Assembly (NCBI RefSeq): GCF_021603645.1
Contig: NZ_BQHJ01000005.1
Span: forward strand, 310,001-374,000
Reading direction: 5' to 3'
Length of the DNA: 64,000 nt
From: Pseudomonas pseudonitroreducens
GTDB lineage: Bacteria; Pseudomonadota; Gammaproteobacteria; Pseudomonadales; Pseudomonadaceae
Part shown: one piece after another, positions 30,156-37,845 of the stretch
Position numbering within the stretch: position 1 is the stretch's first letter
Layout of the letters: each line of letters opens with the position of its first letter
Translations under genes and position numbers: made by a program
The notes under the pieces: generated by a model
What the model was told of the DNA's origin: nothing
What the model saw: only the letters and a program-made list of their open reading frames with translations
Database searches by the model: none

Positions 30156-30789
30156 GGTGACCTCTCTTTACATGAATATCATCATCTAATGAGTCCGCCT
30201 GGCTACGGGCCTGGCAGGGCAGCAGGCGAACGGCGGCTTGAAAGATTATGGTTGTAATCTAATGGGGTCGCTTGCTTTGCGCAAGTGACTCATCGAAGGG
30301 GAAACGGACGTGGAGATGAGCGGTATGCCGAGGCGCTATGACCACCACGGAAAAGTTGCCCAATGCTGCAGAAGTTGTACGAAGAAGTTCTGCGAAGTTG
30401 TCTTGAAACTGTCTTTGCAAGAGCAGGAAGTTGGCCGAAAGAATTATCCGGAAATAGCCTGGAAGGTGTGTTCGATAACTTTCCAGCAGGCAAAAAAAGG
30501 CCGCCTGGGGAGGCGGCCAAACCAAAGGATGATGAAGTGGAGCAATCCTCCGGACGCTCTGGAGCGGGCATCCGGGACTCATGTTCTTCATCGGGGCGCA
30601 AGCTTAATGGCGCTAGCGACAAATGCTTAATCATTCGTTTCGATATCGACTATCGACAAGGCTGGTTGGAGGGCAAAGCAGCGGATTGTTATTTCTTCGC
30701 TCGCTCTGCCTAGGGCAGGGAAACATAAGAAAGTTGTGCAGTACCCAATCGATACACCTGCCAAGACAAGTCCAAAAAAGGGGTAGCAG
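30156..30789. other. Intergenic region holding the HxlR operon promoter, an orphan terminator and the OprD upstream region
   Basis: There is no supported protein gene in these 634 bases, which are lower in GC than the flanks. The first 40 bases (CATGAATATCATCATCTAATG) are the likely HxlR-operon promoter and operator. A strong minus-strand intrinsic terminator lies at 30492-30518 with no gene feeding into it. The right end is the 5' leader of the OprD gene. A small RNA on the minus strand between about 30750 and 30492 is possible. Confidence 0.6.
30492..30518 (-). terminator. Strong intrinsic terminator without an obvious upstream gene
   Basis: On the minus strand there is an 8-bp perfect GC-rich stem GGCCGCCT / AGGCGGCC with a CCCC loop, followed by seven T residues (plus-strand A-tract 30492-30498). 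On the plus strand no T-run follows, so it works for minus-strand transcripts only. The only minus-strand DNA feeding it is non-coding sequence up to the divergent OprD gene. Confidence 0.8.
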
Positions 30790-32130
30790 ATGTCCGCGTT
30801 CCGACTCACCTTGCTCGGCGCGTGCCTGGGGGCAACCGCCGCCGGCATGCCGTTTCAACTGGCCCATGCGGCCGTGGTTGCCGACCAGTCCGAAGCCACC
30901 GGCTTCATCGAAGGCAGCACGGCTTCGCTGCTGATGCGCAACTACTACTACAACAGTGACCACAAGTCCGGGGACCGTGACCGCAAGGACTGGACCCAGG
31001 GCTTCACGCTGAACTACAGCTCAGGCTTCACCCAGGGTACCGTCGGTTTTGGTGTCGAGGCCTTCGGCAACTGGGGTATCCGCCTGGATGGCGGCGCCGG
31101 CACCTCCGGGACCGGCAACCTGCCGGTGCGCGAGAATGACTCGCCGGAAAGCCAGTACGGGCGTGCCGGCGGTGCGGTGAAATGGCGCGTCTCGAAGACC
31201 GAGCTGCGCTGGGGCGACCTGCAGCCCACCGCGCCGGTGTTCGCCGCCGGCGGCACGCGCCTGTTCCCGCAGACGGCCACCGGCTTCAACGTGCTCAGCA
31301 GCGAGATCGAGGGCCTGGACCTCGACGGCGGTCACTTCACCGGCGGCAACGGCCCGGTGACCACCAACGGTGACCATGGCATCTGGGCTTCCTATGCCAA
31401 CGTCGAGGCCAGCAGCATCGACTACGTCGGCGGCAAGTACGCGGTCAACGACGCGCTGAACTTCTCGCTCTACGCCTCCAGGCTGGAGGACGTGTGGCGC
31501 CAGTACTACGGCAACGCCAACTACACGCTGCCGCTGGCGGACGACCAGTCGCTGAACTTCGATTTCAATATCTACCGCACCAACGACGACGGCAGCGCCA
31601 AGGCCGGCGAGATCAGCAACACCACCTGGTCCGCCGCCGCTGCGTACACCTTCCTCACCGCCCACACGCTGACGCTGGCCTACCAGAAGGTGCATGGCGA
31701 TACGCCGTTCGACTACGTAGCGTTCGGCGTCAACGGCCCCGGCGACACCGGCGACTCGATCTTCCTCGCCAACTCCATCCAGTACTCGGACTTCAACGGC
31801 CCGGAAGAGAAGTCCTGGCAGTTGCGCTATGACCTGGCGATGGCCACCTACGGCATTCCCGGCCTGAGCTTCATGGCCCGCTACGTCAACGGCCACGGCA
31901 TCGACGGCACGAAGATGGCTGCCGACAGCCAGTACCGCGGCTATGGCTATGGTGAGGATGGCAAGCACCACGAGACCAACCTGGAGGCCAGGTACGTGGT
32001 GCAGTCCGGGCCGGCGAAGGACCTGTCCTTGCGCCTGCGTGAGGCGATCCACCGGGGTAATGCCGACCAGGTGGAAGGCGACGTCAACGAGTTCCGCCTG
32101 ATCGTCGACTATCCGCTGTCGATCCTGTAA
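30790..32130 (+). CDS. OprD family outer-membrane porin
   Basis: This 446-residue protein has a signal peptide (about 1-27, cleavage after LAHA). The OprD-family N-terminal pattern is GFIEGSTASLLMRNYYYNSD followed by RDRKDWTQGFTLNYSSGFTQG. The central VSKTELRWGDLQPTAPVFAAGG is the conserved arginine/acid ladder region, and the C-terminal strand is EFRLIVDYPLSIL. OprD-family channels (Occ) admit carboxylates, amino acids or dipeptides. The specific substrate is not clear. The gene stands alone with a hairpin after its stop; the leader ends CAAGTCCAAAAAAGGGG, whose A-rich stretch could bind Hfq/Crc. Confidence 0.9.
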   Translation: MSAFRLTLLGACLGATAAGMPFQLAHAAVVADQSEATGFIEGSTASLLMRNYYYNSDHKSGDRDRKDWTQGFTLNYSSGFTQGTVGFGVEAFGNWGIRLDGGAGTSGTGNLPVRENDSPESQYGRAGGAVKWRVSKTELRWGDLQPTAPVFAAGGTRLFPQTATGFNVLSSEIEGLDLDGGHFTGGNGPVTTNGDHGIWASYANVEASSIDYVGGKYAVNDALNFSLYASRLEDVWRQYYGNANYTLPLADDQSLNFDFNIYRTNDDGSAKAGEISNTTWSAAAAYTFLTAHTLTLAYQKVHGDTPFDYVAFGVNGPGDTGDSIFLANSIQYSDFNGPEEKSWQLRYDLAMATYGIPGLSFMARYVNGHGIDGTKMAADSQYRGYGYGEDGKHHETNLEARYVVQSGPAKDLSLRLREAIHRGNADQVEGDVNEFRLIVDYPLSIL

Positions 32131-32137
32131 CGCCAGT

Positions 32138-32159
32138 GCAGCACCTTGCTGGGTGCTGC
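32138..32159 (+). terminator. Hairpin downstream of the OprD gene
   Basis: An 8-bp stem GCAGCACC / GGTGCTGC with a six-base loop lies eight bases after the stop codon. Only a short pyrimidine stretch follows, so termination efficiency is uncertain. Confidence 0.45.
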
Positions 32160-32173
32160 CCTGGGGGCTCTTC

Positions 32174-32251
32174 GTAGGAGCGAGCTTGCTCGCGAATGGA
32201 TTACCCGGCCGCTCCAGCGTCAAGCGGTTCGCGAGCAAGCTCGCTCCTACA
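32174..32251. repeat. REPIN-like inverted REP pair
   Basis: GTAGGAGCGAGCTTGCTCGC at 32174 and its inverse ending at 32251 flank a spacer containing CCAGCGTCAAGCGG, as in the pair at 14449-14527. Confidence 0.9.
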
Positions 32252-32278
32252 GGGCCTGACGTATTCCCGGTTCGCAGA

Positions 32279-32353
32279 GCGCATAACGCGCCAGCGTTAT
32301 CCGCCGTTAGTTGGCTGGCGGCGGATAACCTGTTCCAGGTTATGCGCCCTACG
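32279..32353. repeat. ATAAC/GTTAT palindromic repeat, copy 1 (inverted, 5'-trimmed)
   Basis: This is a composite of two hairpin halves: GCGCATAACGCGCCAGCG..TTATCCGCC and GGCGGATAACCTGTTCCAGG..TTATGCGCC, ending CCTACG. The half order is reversed relative to the copy at 45901-45981, and the left GTAGG edge is lost. Confidence 0.85.
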
Positions 32354-32441
32354 AGTGCGGTCCACTGCAAGGCTGTGGTGCTGAAGGGAGCGGGCGGGGC
32401 GCTACAATCGGCGCTCCGTTTCCGTTCCGCGAGAAGAGTCG

Positions 32442-33086
32442 ATGTCCGAAGAAGAGCGCCGCACACAACTGATCGATGGCCCGGTGGGCAAGCTGCAACT
32501 GCTGATCGACCGGCCGGGTGTGCCGCCGCAAGGTGTCGCGCTGATCAGCCATCCGCAGCCGCTGCTGGGCGGCAGCCCGCGACATCGCGTGCCGCTGACC
32601 CTGTCGCGCAAGCTCTGCGCAGCCGGTTGGCTGACCGTGCGGCCGAGCTTCCGTGGCGTGGATGGCAGTGAAGGCGAGTACGCCGAAGGCATCGGCGAGG
32701 CGCAGGACATGCTGGCGGTGATCGAGCATCTGCGTAGCGAGTATCCCGGCCTGCCGTTGGCGCTGGTGGGCTTTTCCTTCGGCGCTTATGTGTTCGCCCG
32801 CGTTGCCAGCGAGCTGTCACCCGCGGCGCAAGCGCTAGTGCTGATGGGTTTGCCGGTGGGAACGGTCCCCGGCGGCCGCGACTACGAAGCACAGGCGGTG
32901 CCCGCCAGTTGCCTGCTGCTGCACGGTGAGGCGGACGAAATGGCGCCGCTGGCCAACCTGCTGGACTGGGCGCGGCCGCAGCAGCGCGAAGTGCTGCTCT
33001 ATACCGGCGCCGATCACTTCTTCAAGGGCTGCCTGGAGCAGGCGGTGGAGAGGGTGATCCAGCACCTGCAGGGCGCGCTGTCCTAG
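32442..33086 (+). CDS. Alpha/beta hydrolase
   Basis: This 214-residue protein has the dienelactone-hydrolase/YfhR-like small alpha/beta hydrolase layout. HPQPLLGG forms the oxyanion region, the nucleophile Ser112 lies in VGFSFGAYV, the acid is probably Asp165 in LHGEADEMAP, and the base is His192 in GADHFFKG. The protein resembles the widespread family of predicted hydrolases with an HPxP motif and no known physiological substrate. GAGAAGAG precedes the ATG. It has no signal peptide, so it is cytoplasmic. It converges on a small exported charged protein. Confidence 0.85.
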   Translation: MSEEERRTQLIDGPVGKLQLLIDRPGVPPQGVALISHPQPLLGGSPRHRVPLTLSRKLCAAGWLTVRPSFRGVDGSEGEYAEGIGEAQDMLAVIEHLRSEYPGLPLALVGFSFGAYVFARVASELSPAAQALVLMGLPVGTVPGGRDYEAQAVPASCLLLHGEADEMAPLANLLDWARPQQREVLLYTGADHFFKGCLEQAVERVIQHLQGALS

Positions 33087-33092
33087 GCAGGT

Positions 33093-33356
33093 TCAGAGGT
33101 CCTTCTTGATCTCCTTGTCCAGGTGCTTGTCTTCCTTGTGACGTTCCTTGTCGAGGTGGTCATCGGTCTTTTCCACCTCGTGCTTGTCGTGCTGGTAGCC
33201 CTTGTCGATTTCCTTGGCGTCGTGGTCGACGCCCTTGTCGATATCGCGATGCAGGTCGCGGACGTCCTTGGCGACATCGCCCTCGGCGTGGACGTACCCG
33301 GCCGAAGCGCCCAGGAGCAGGACGCAGGCGGCAAGCGTGAGCGTGACAGGTTGCAT
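33093..33356 (-). CDS. Small exported, highly charged repeat protein
   Basis: This is an 87-residue protein. The signal peptide (about 1-24, LTLAACVLLLGASAGYVHA) is followed by a mature chain made almost entirely of Asp, Glu, Lys and His in imperfect seven-residue periods (for example DLHRDIDKG, EIDKGYQHD, HLDKERHKE, HLDKEIKKDL). It is predicted to be a soluble, helical, possibly coiled-coil periplasmic protein with capacity for metal or nucleic-acid binding. I do not recognise a named family. The ATG at 33356 is chosen because only it gives the signal peptide. It lies downstream of a small membrane-protein gene on the same strand. Confidence 0.7.
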   Translation of the reverse strand: MQPVTLTLAACVLLLGASAGYVHAEGDVAKDVRDLHRDIDKGVDHDAKEIDKGYQHDKHEVEKTDDHLDKERHKEDKHLDKEIKKDL

Positions 33357-33394
33357 GCTGGCGGCCTCCAGGGCTGACAGGGGAAGCAGCAAGT

Positions 33395-33772
33395 CTAGTT
33401 CCTGACGGCGCGAGCGCTGTTCTCCGTGCGCAGCGCGTGCAGCGTCCACAGGCCGCCGCAGAAGTCCACGGCGCCGAACAGCACCACTATCGGTTCGCAC
33501 AATTGCAGCAGGGCAAAGGCGGCGAAGCTGGCCAGCACCAGCGCGCGGGTATACACCGAGGCGAGAAACAGCGGCCGCGATTCGCTGCGCGCGGCGGCGA
33601 GGTAGTAGACGCCGATGTTGAACGCCAGCACGCCGACGATCCGTATCCACACCTCCGACGTGGCAGCGATGTGGAACAGGCCGAGCAGCAGGTTGGGCAT
33701 CAGCATCAGCGCCAGGCCCAGCAGCATCAGGTAGCAGCCGAACCAGTTGAGGGTAAGGGCGGGGCTGGACAT
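33395..33772 (-). CDS. Small integral membrane protein (four predicted helices)
   Basis: This 125-residue protein has hydrophobic segments at about 9-32, 40-60, 69-91 and 94-112, and a charged C-terminus (RTENSARAVRN). It resembles uncharacterised four-helix inner-membrane proteins. The AAGGAAA eight bases upstream of the ATG supports the start. It lies 55 bases downstream of the DUF1329 gene and may be the last-but-one gene of that transcript. Function is unknown. Confidence 0.7.
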   Translation of the reverse strand: MSSPALTLNWFGCYLMLLGLALMLMPNLLLGLFHIAATSEVWIRIVGVLAFNIGVYYLAAARSESRPLFLASVYTRALVLASFAAFALLQLCEPIVVLFGAVDFCGGLWTLHALRTENSARAVRN

Positions 33773-33827
33773 CGTTCAGGTTTCCTTGCGGGGAAGCGGG
33801 GCCGAGCGCCCCGCGATGGGCTGAGGG

Positions 33828-35192
33828 TCAGCGGGTGCCGCGCCGACGCAGGGCCGACGGGCTGAAGTACTCGCCGTCCGGCAGCGCCTGGGTGAAGTCG
33901 ATGCTGGCCGGCTCCTCGTTGTCCAGGTTCATCGCCACGTAGCGGCGCGCCTGCAGGTCGTGGAAGACGTCGATGGAGGTCCAGGTGGTGGGCAGCTCGT
34001 AGTAGCTGCGCAGGTAGGCCATCGATACGCGCCACAGCTCGCCTCGGCCGTCGTACTGGTCCACCTCGGCGGCGCCCCAGCTGTCCTCGTCGAGGAACAG
34101 CACGCGCTTGGAGTAGATATGCCGCGCGCCCGGCTTCAGCGTGCCTTCCACCACCCACACGCGGTGCAGTTCGTAACGGGTGTACTGCGGGTTGAGGTGG
34201 TTGGGCGTGAGCAGGTCCTTGTACTTCACCTCGCCGCTGGCGAGGCGGAAGTTGTTGTAGGGGATGTAGACCTCCTTCTTGCCCAGCAGCTTCCAGTCGT
34301 AGCGGTCCGGCGCCCCGTTGTACAGATCGGTGTCGTCGGCGGTGCGCAGGCCATCGGAAGAGGCGATGGGCGTGTCATACGCTAGGCTCGGCGCGCGCCG
34401 CACGCGGCGCTGGCCGGCGTTGTAGGCCCAGGCCTGGCGCGGTTCCTTCACCTGGTCCAGCGTCTCGTGCACCAGCGCGGCGCTGCCAGCCAGGCGCGCC
34501 GGGCTCTTGGTGAAGGCGAGGAAGTAGAACATGCGGTTGCCCAGGCCTTCGAAATTGCCGCCTGGCTGGTAGTACTTGAACAGCGCTTCCTGCTGGGTGA
34601 CCACCGGCGAGTAGTCGCCGTTGCGCTGCACGGCTGCCTCGGCAGAGCGGCGCACGATGAAGGTGCCGCGATAGCGGGCGATGTGGTTCCACACCGCTTC
34701 CACGCCGCTCTGCGGAATCGGGAAGGGAATGCCGCCGAAGGCATCGACGAAGCCGTTGCCGTTCTCCGCCAGTTTGGCCGTGGTGGCGTTCTTCAGGGTG
34801 TTGTCGTAGACCCATTGCGGCGCCGAACCGCTGCGGCGGGTCGGGTAGACCGGAATCTGGAAGGTGTCCGGGTAGTTGTTGAACATCGCCAACTGGCCGG
34901 GCGTGAGGTTGGCCTTGTACTGCTCGAGGTTGGCCCTGGTGATGGTGAACAGCGGTTTGTCCGCCGCGTACGGGTCAATGGGATGCTGGCCGGGCTTGAA
35001 GCCGGCCGGGGCCTGGGTGATGCCGCCGGTCCAGGCGGGGATGCTGCCGGCGGCGTTGCCGGCCTTTTCCGCGCCCAGCGGCGTGAGAGTGGATTGCAGC
35101 CTGGCCGCTTCCTGCGGGGAAACCGCCGCCAGCGCACTGCCGGCGGACAGGGCCAGCGCAACGGCGCCGGCCAGGGTACGAATGTTGCCCAT
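33828..35192 (-). CDS. DUF1329 family periplasmic protein
   Basis: This 454-residue protein has a signal peptide (about 1-22, VALALSAGSALAAVS). The DUF1329 signatures are GNAAGSIPAWTGG, NLTPGQLAMFNNYPDTFQIPVYPTRR, RRVRRAPSLAYDTP, and LHRVWVVEGTLKPGARHIYSKRVLFLDEDSW. Members are exported and almost always paired with a DUF1302 outer-membrane protein, as here (13-base gap). The pair is found near genes for breakdown or efflux of hydrophobic compounds such as steroids, terpenes and aromatics. The mechanism is unproven; transport of a lipophilic compound across the envelope is a reasonable inference. Confidence 0.9.
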   Translation of the reverse strand: MGNIRTLAGAVALALSAGSALAAVSPQEAARLQSTLTPLGAEKAGNAAGSIPAWTGGITQAPAGFKPGQHPIDPYAADKPLFTITRANLEQYKANLTPGQLAMFNNYPDTFQIPVYPTRRSGSAPQWVYDNTLKNATTAKLAENGNGFVDAFGGIPFPIPQSGVEAVWNHIARYRGTFIVRRSAEAAVQRNGDYSPVVTQQEALFKYYQPGGNFEGLGNRMFYFLAFTKSPARLAGSAALVHETLDQVKEPRQAWAYNAGQRRVRRAPSLAYDTPIASSDGLRTADDTDLYNGAPDRYDWKLLGKKEVYIPYNNFRLASGEVKYKDLLTPNHLNPQYTRYELHRVWVVEGTLKPGARHIYSKRVLFLDEDSWGAAEVDQYDGRGELWRVSMAYLRSYYELPTTWTSIDVFHDLQARRYVAMNLDNEEPASIDFTQALPDGEYFSPSALRRRGTR

Positions 35193-35205
35193 GGTGAATC
35201 TCCGC

Positions 35206-37137
35206 TCAGAAGGAGTACTTGACGTTGAAGCCGACGTTGTCGCGGTCGCGGGCGGCGTTTTCCTGCCCGGCGCCGTAGAACTCGGTGTACTGCAGCTCGG
35301 CTTCCAGGCTGTTCAGGTAGGTCGCCTTGAGGCCCAGGGTGTAGGCCTTGCGCCCGGCGATGAAGTTGCCGGCCTGCTGCGAGTTGCCGCTGAAGTCGTC
35401 CTTGTAGACGGCGTAGGGGGAGAGGTTGACCCCGGCGAACACGTCGTTCCAGGTACCGGTCAGCAGCAGGGTGGCGCCGTAGGCATTGCGGTTGACCTGG
35501 TCGCTGCGGTCGAAGCCGGAAACGTACGCGCCGTTGCTGCGCCCGGAGTAGTAGCGGGTGCTGCCGTCATAGGCGGTGTATTGCAGGCTGCTGCCGCGCA
35601 GCTGCTCGGCGGCCACCTCGAACACGCCCATGAAGGAGTCGAAGGACAGCGACGGGCCGAAGTTGTAGATCGTCCCCAGCGAGCTGTTGAAGGATTCCAC
35701 GCGCTCGTAGTCGTGCACCGCTCCGCCGAGGCCGACCATCTGCCCGCCGACATTGACCTTCTGTCCGTCGGCGATCTTGCCGGCCTGGGCAAGCATGTCG
35801 CCGAGCAGGTCGTTGGTGGTCGCCACACCAATGGGCAGGTTGGGCCGGTAGGCGATCTCGCCGAACAGCGAGGCGTCGCCCAGCGTGGTGTTGAAGCTCA
35901 GCCCATACATGCGGATGTTCTCGACGTACTCGCGGCGGGCGTTGGCCTGGTTGGCCATGTCCACCGCCGCGGCGGCGTTGATCAGGCTGAGCATCGGCCC
36001 ACCGCTCTGCACCAGCGCGTCGTAAGACGGCGAGCCGACCAGCCGGGCCAGCTGATCCATGTCCAGCCCGGCGTAGCTCTGGTTCAGGTCGGCGTAGATC
36101 ACCGGGTCCTTGGCGTGGTAGTTGACGAAGTAGAAGCCGAATTCGGTGGAGTTGAGCTGCTCGGCGATGTAGTGGAAGGCCACGCCGAACTGGCCGTCGT
36201 TCTTCGCGTTGATGTCCTTGCCGATGTGACTGACCTTGAAGTAGCCGTTCTGGTCCAGGTAGTCGGTACCCTGCAGGCCGGCGAAATGGCTGGCCGAGAG
36301 CATCGGGTAGAGGCTCTGGAAGGTCGGGTCGGACAGTGCCTTCACCCGCGTGTAGCCGGTGTTGCCGCCATCGGCGAAGAGATCGGTCTCGGAGAAGAAG
36401 GTTCCGGCCGGATCGAGGCGGGTTTCCTTCCAGTTCCATTGGTAGAAGGCATCCATCGACAGGTTGTCGGTGAGGCCGATATTGAAACTGACCGCCTCCA
36501 CCGGCATCAGCACTTCCTTGAGCTCGGAGCCCGGCAGGCGGAACTTGGCGGCGTCCACCGGGTTGGTAGTGTTGATGCCGCCGCGGTAGAACACGCCTTC
36601 GCCCCAGTTGAAGACCTGGTTGCCCAGGCGCGCGCTCAGCGGATGCTCGGCGATATCCCAGTTGCCGTAGAGGTAGGCGTCGAGTATTTCCGCGCGGTGC
36701 CCGGCGGTGTCGCGGGTGGCGTCGGTGAAGTGGTCGTTGTGCGGGTAGCTCTGGCTGGGCTGTGGTGGCTCGTTGTGGTCGTAGTAGTCGTTGCGCTTGT
36801 CCATGATCTGCGTGTCGTAGAACGCCGAGCCGCGCATGAACAGGCCGTAATTCTGGTAGGTGGCCTCCAGGTCGGAGGTGATCTTGTATACCTCCGAGGC
36901 CAGCCCCGTGCTGAAATTGCGGTTGCCGTCGTTGCTGTTGACGTCGTTGTTGGTCTTGTCCTGACCTTGCACGCGCCACAGCGCGCCGTAGGACACGGTG
37001 GTGTCCAGCGAACCGCTGAGCTGGTTGTCGAGGAAACTGAACTCGACAGCCTTCGACTGGCCGCTGAGCATCAGGGGTAAAACGCAGGCAAAGGCGGACC
37101 CGGTCTGCAAGCGACGCTTGCGGGATCTGGTGGTCAT
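35206..37137 (-). CDS. DUF1302 family outer-membrane protein
   Basis: This 643-residue protein begins MTTRSRKRRLQTGSAF with a signal peptide ending near residue 30. The DUF1302 opening is FSFLDNQLSGSLDTTVSYGALWRVQGQD, with LSARLGNQVFNWGEGVFYRGGINTTNPVD and a C-terminal aromatic strand (DNVGFNVKYSF) for insertion by the BAM complex. It is a large beta barrel, presumably the outer-membrane partner of the DUF1329 protein encoded 13 bases downstream. Substrate is unknown; the adjacent sterol-desaturase-family gene suggests a lipid or terpenoid. Confidence 0.9.
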   Translation of the reverse strand: MTTRSRKRRLQTGSAFACVLPLMLSGQSKAVEFSFLDNQLSGSLDTTVSYGALWRVQGQDKTNNDVNSNDGNRNFSTGLASEVYKITSDLEATYQNYGLFMRGSAFYDTQIMDKRNDYYDHNEPPQPSQSYPHNDHFTDATRDTAGHRAEILDAYLYGNWDIAEHPLSARLGNQVFNWGEGVFYRGGINTTNPVDAAKFRLPGSELKEVLMPVEAVSFNIGLTDNLSMDAFYQWNWKETRLDPAGTFFSETDLFADGGNTGYTRVKALSDPTFQSLYPMLSASHFAGLQGTDYLDQNGYFKVSHIGKDINAKNDGQFGVAFHYIAEQLNSTEFGFYFVNYHAKDPVIYADLNQSYAGLDMDQLARLVGSPSYDALVQSGGPMLSLINAAAAVDMANQANARREYVENIRMYGLSFNTTLGDASLFGEIAYRPNLPIGVATTNDLLGDMLAQAGKIADGQKVNVGGQMVGLGGAVHDYERVESFNSSLGTIYNFGPSLSFDSFMGVFEVAAEQLRGSSLQYTAYDGSTRYYSGRSNGAYVSGFDRSDQVNRNAYGATLLLTGTWNDVFAGVNLSPYAVYKDDFSGNSQQAGNFIAGRKAYTLGLKATYLNSLEAELQYTEFYGAGQENAARDRDNVGFNVKYSF

Positions 37138-37286
37138 GTGAGGCTACTCCAACGACTGGTTCTTATTGTGTGTGTCATCAGCCGGGGCCTCGTGGCGGCG
37201 CCCCTTCGGATAGTGCTCTGCGAAGGCAAATGGGCGTGTTGGGTTCACGCCGGGTGCTGGTCTCCGGTGGTCGGTGGCGCCCGTAT

Positions 37287-37844
37287 TCAGCGGGCGAGGG
37301 AAGCTGGCGTGCCAGGCAGCCAGCGCGTACCGCGCAGCCGTGCCAGCGTCCAGCACAGCGTCGCCAGCAGCAGCGTGAGGTGATAGAGGTCCACGCGCGG
37401 GATGCCCCACCATTCGCCACGGCCGGCAATGCCCAGCCCGGCGAGGACGAACAGCAGGGCGCCGGCGATTGCCAGCGGCCAGCGCTGCGAGCGGCCGGGC
37501 CACGCAATGGCGAGCAGCGCCAGCAGGTTGCCGGCCAGCGCCAGATTGTCCGGCAACCAGAGCATCAGCGCGGCGAGGGCGGCGAGCAGCAGATGGCGGG
37601 GCGCGCCGTGCAGGCTGCCGATGGCGATGAGCAGCAGGCTGATGCGTGCGGAAATGCCGGTCATGCTCTGGTGCGCCGGTCGTGCCGTCTCCAGTCCGCC
37701 ATAGACCAGCGCGCCGAGCAGCGCGGTGACGGCGATCAGGGCGAATCCGCCGGCGCGCCATCCGTGCGCATGCTTCAGGCTGTCCACTGCGGCCCACAGG
37801 CTGGCGGCGCACAACAACAGTTCGCAGAGCACGCTGGAGTTCAT
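37287..37844 (-). CDS. Integral membrane protein of unknown function
   Basis: This 185-residue protein has about six hydrophobic helices and few charged residues. Features include WLPDNLALAGNLLALLAIAW and the final helix LYHLTLLLATLCWTLARLRG. GGAG seven bases before the ATG and a gap of one base to the sterol-desaturase stop (TGAGATG) show tight coupling to that gene. No family was recognised. Given the coupling, it may be a membrane partner or redox/assembly factor for the desaturase-like enzyme. A 149-bp spacer separates it from the DUF1302 gene. Confidence 0.65.
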   Translation of the reverse strand: MNSSVLCELLLCAASLWAAVDSLKHAHGWRAGGFALIAVTALLGALVYGGLETARPAHQSMTGISARISLLLIAIGSLHGAPRHLLLAALAALMLWLPDNLALAGNLLALLAIAWPGRSQRWPLAIAGALLFVLAGLGIAGRGEWWGIPRVDLYHLTLLLATLCWTLARLRGTRWLPGTPASLAR

Positions 37845-37845
37845 C

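Noticed and set aside
30259-30634. Small ORFs on both strands around the 30.5 kb terminator
   Set aside because: They run through the terminator hairpin and its A/T tract, have no ribosome-binding support, and show no recognisable family.
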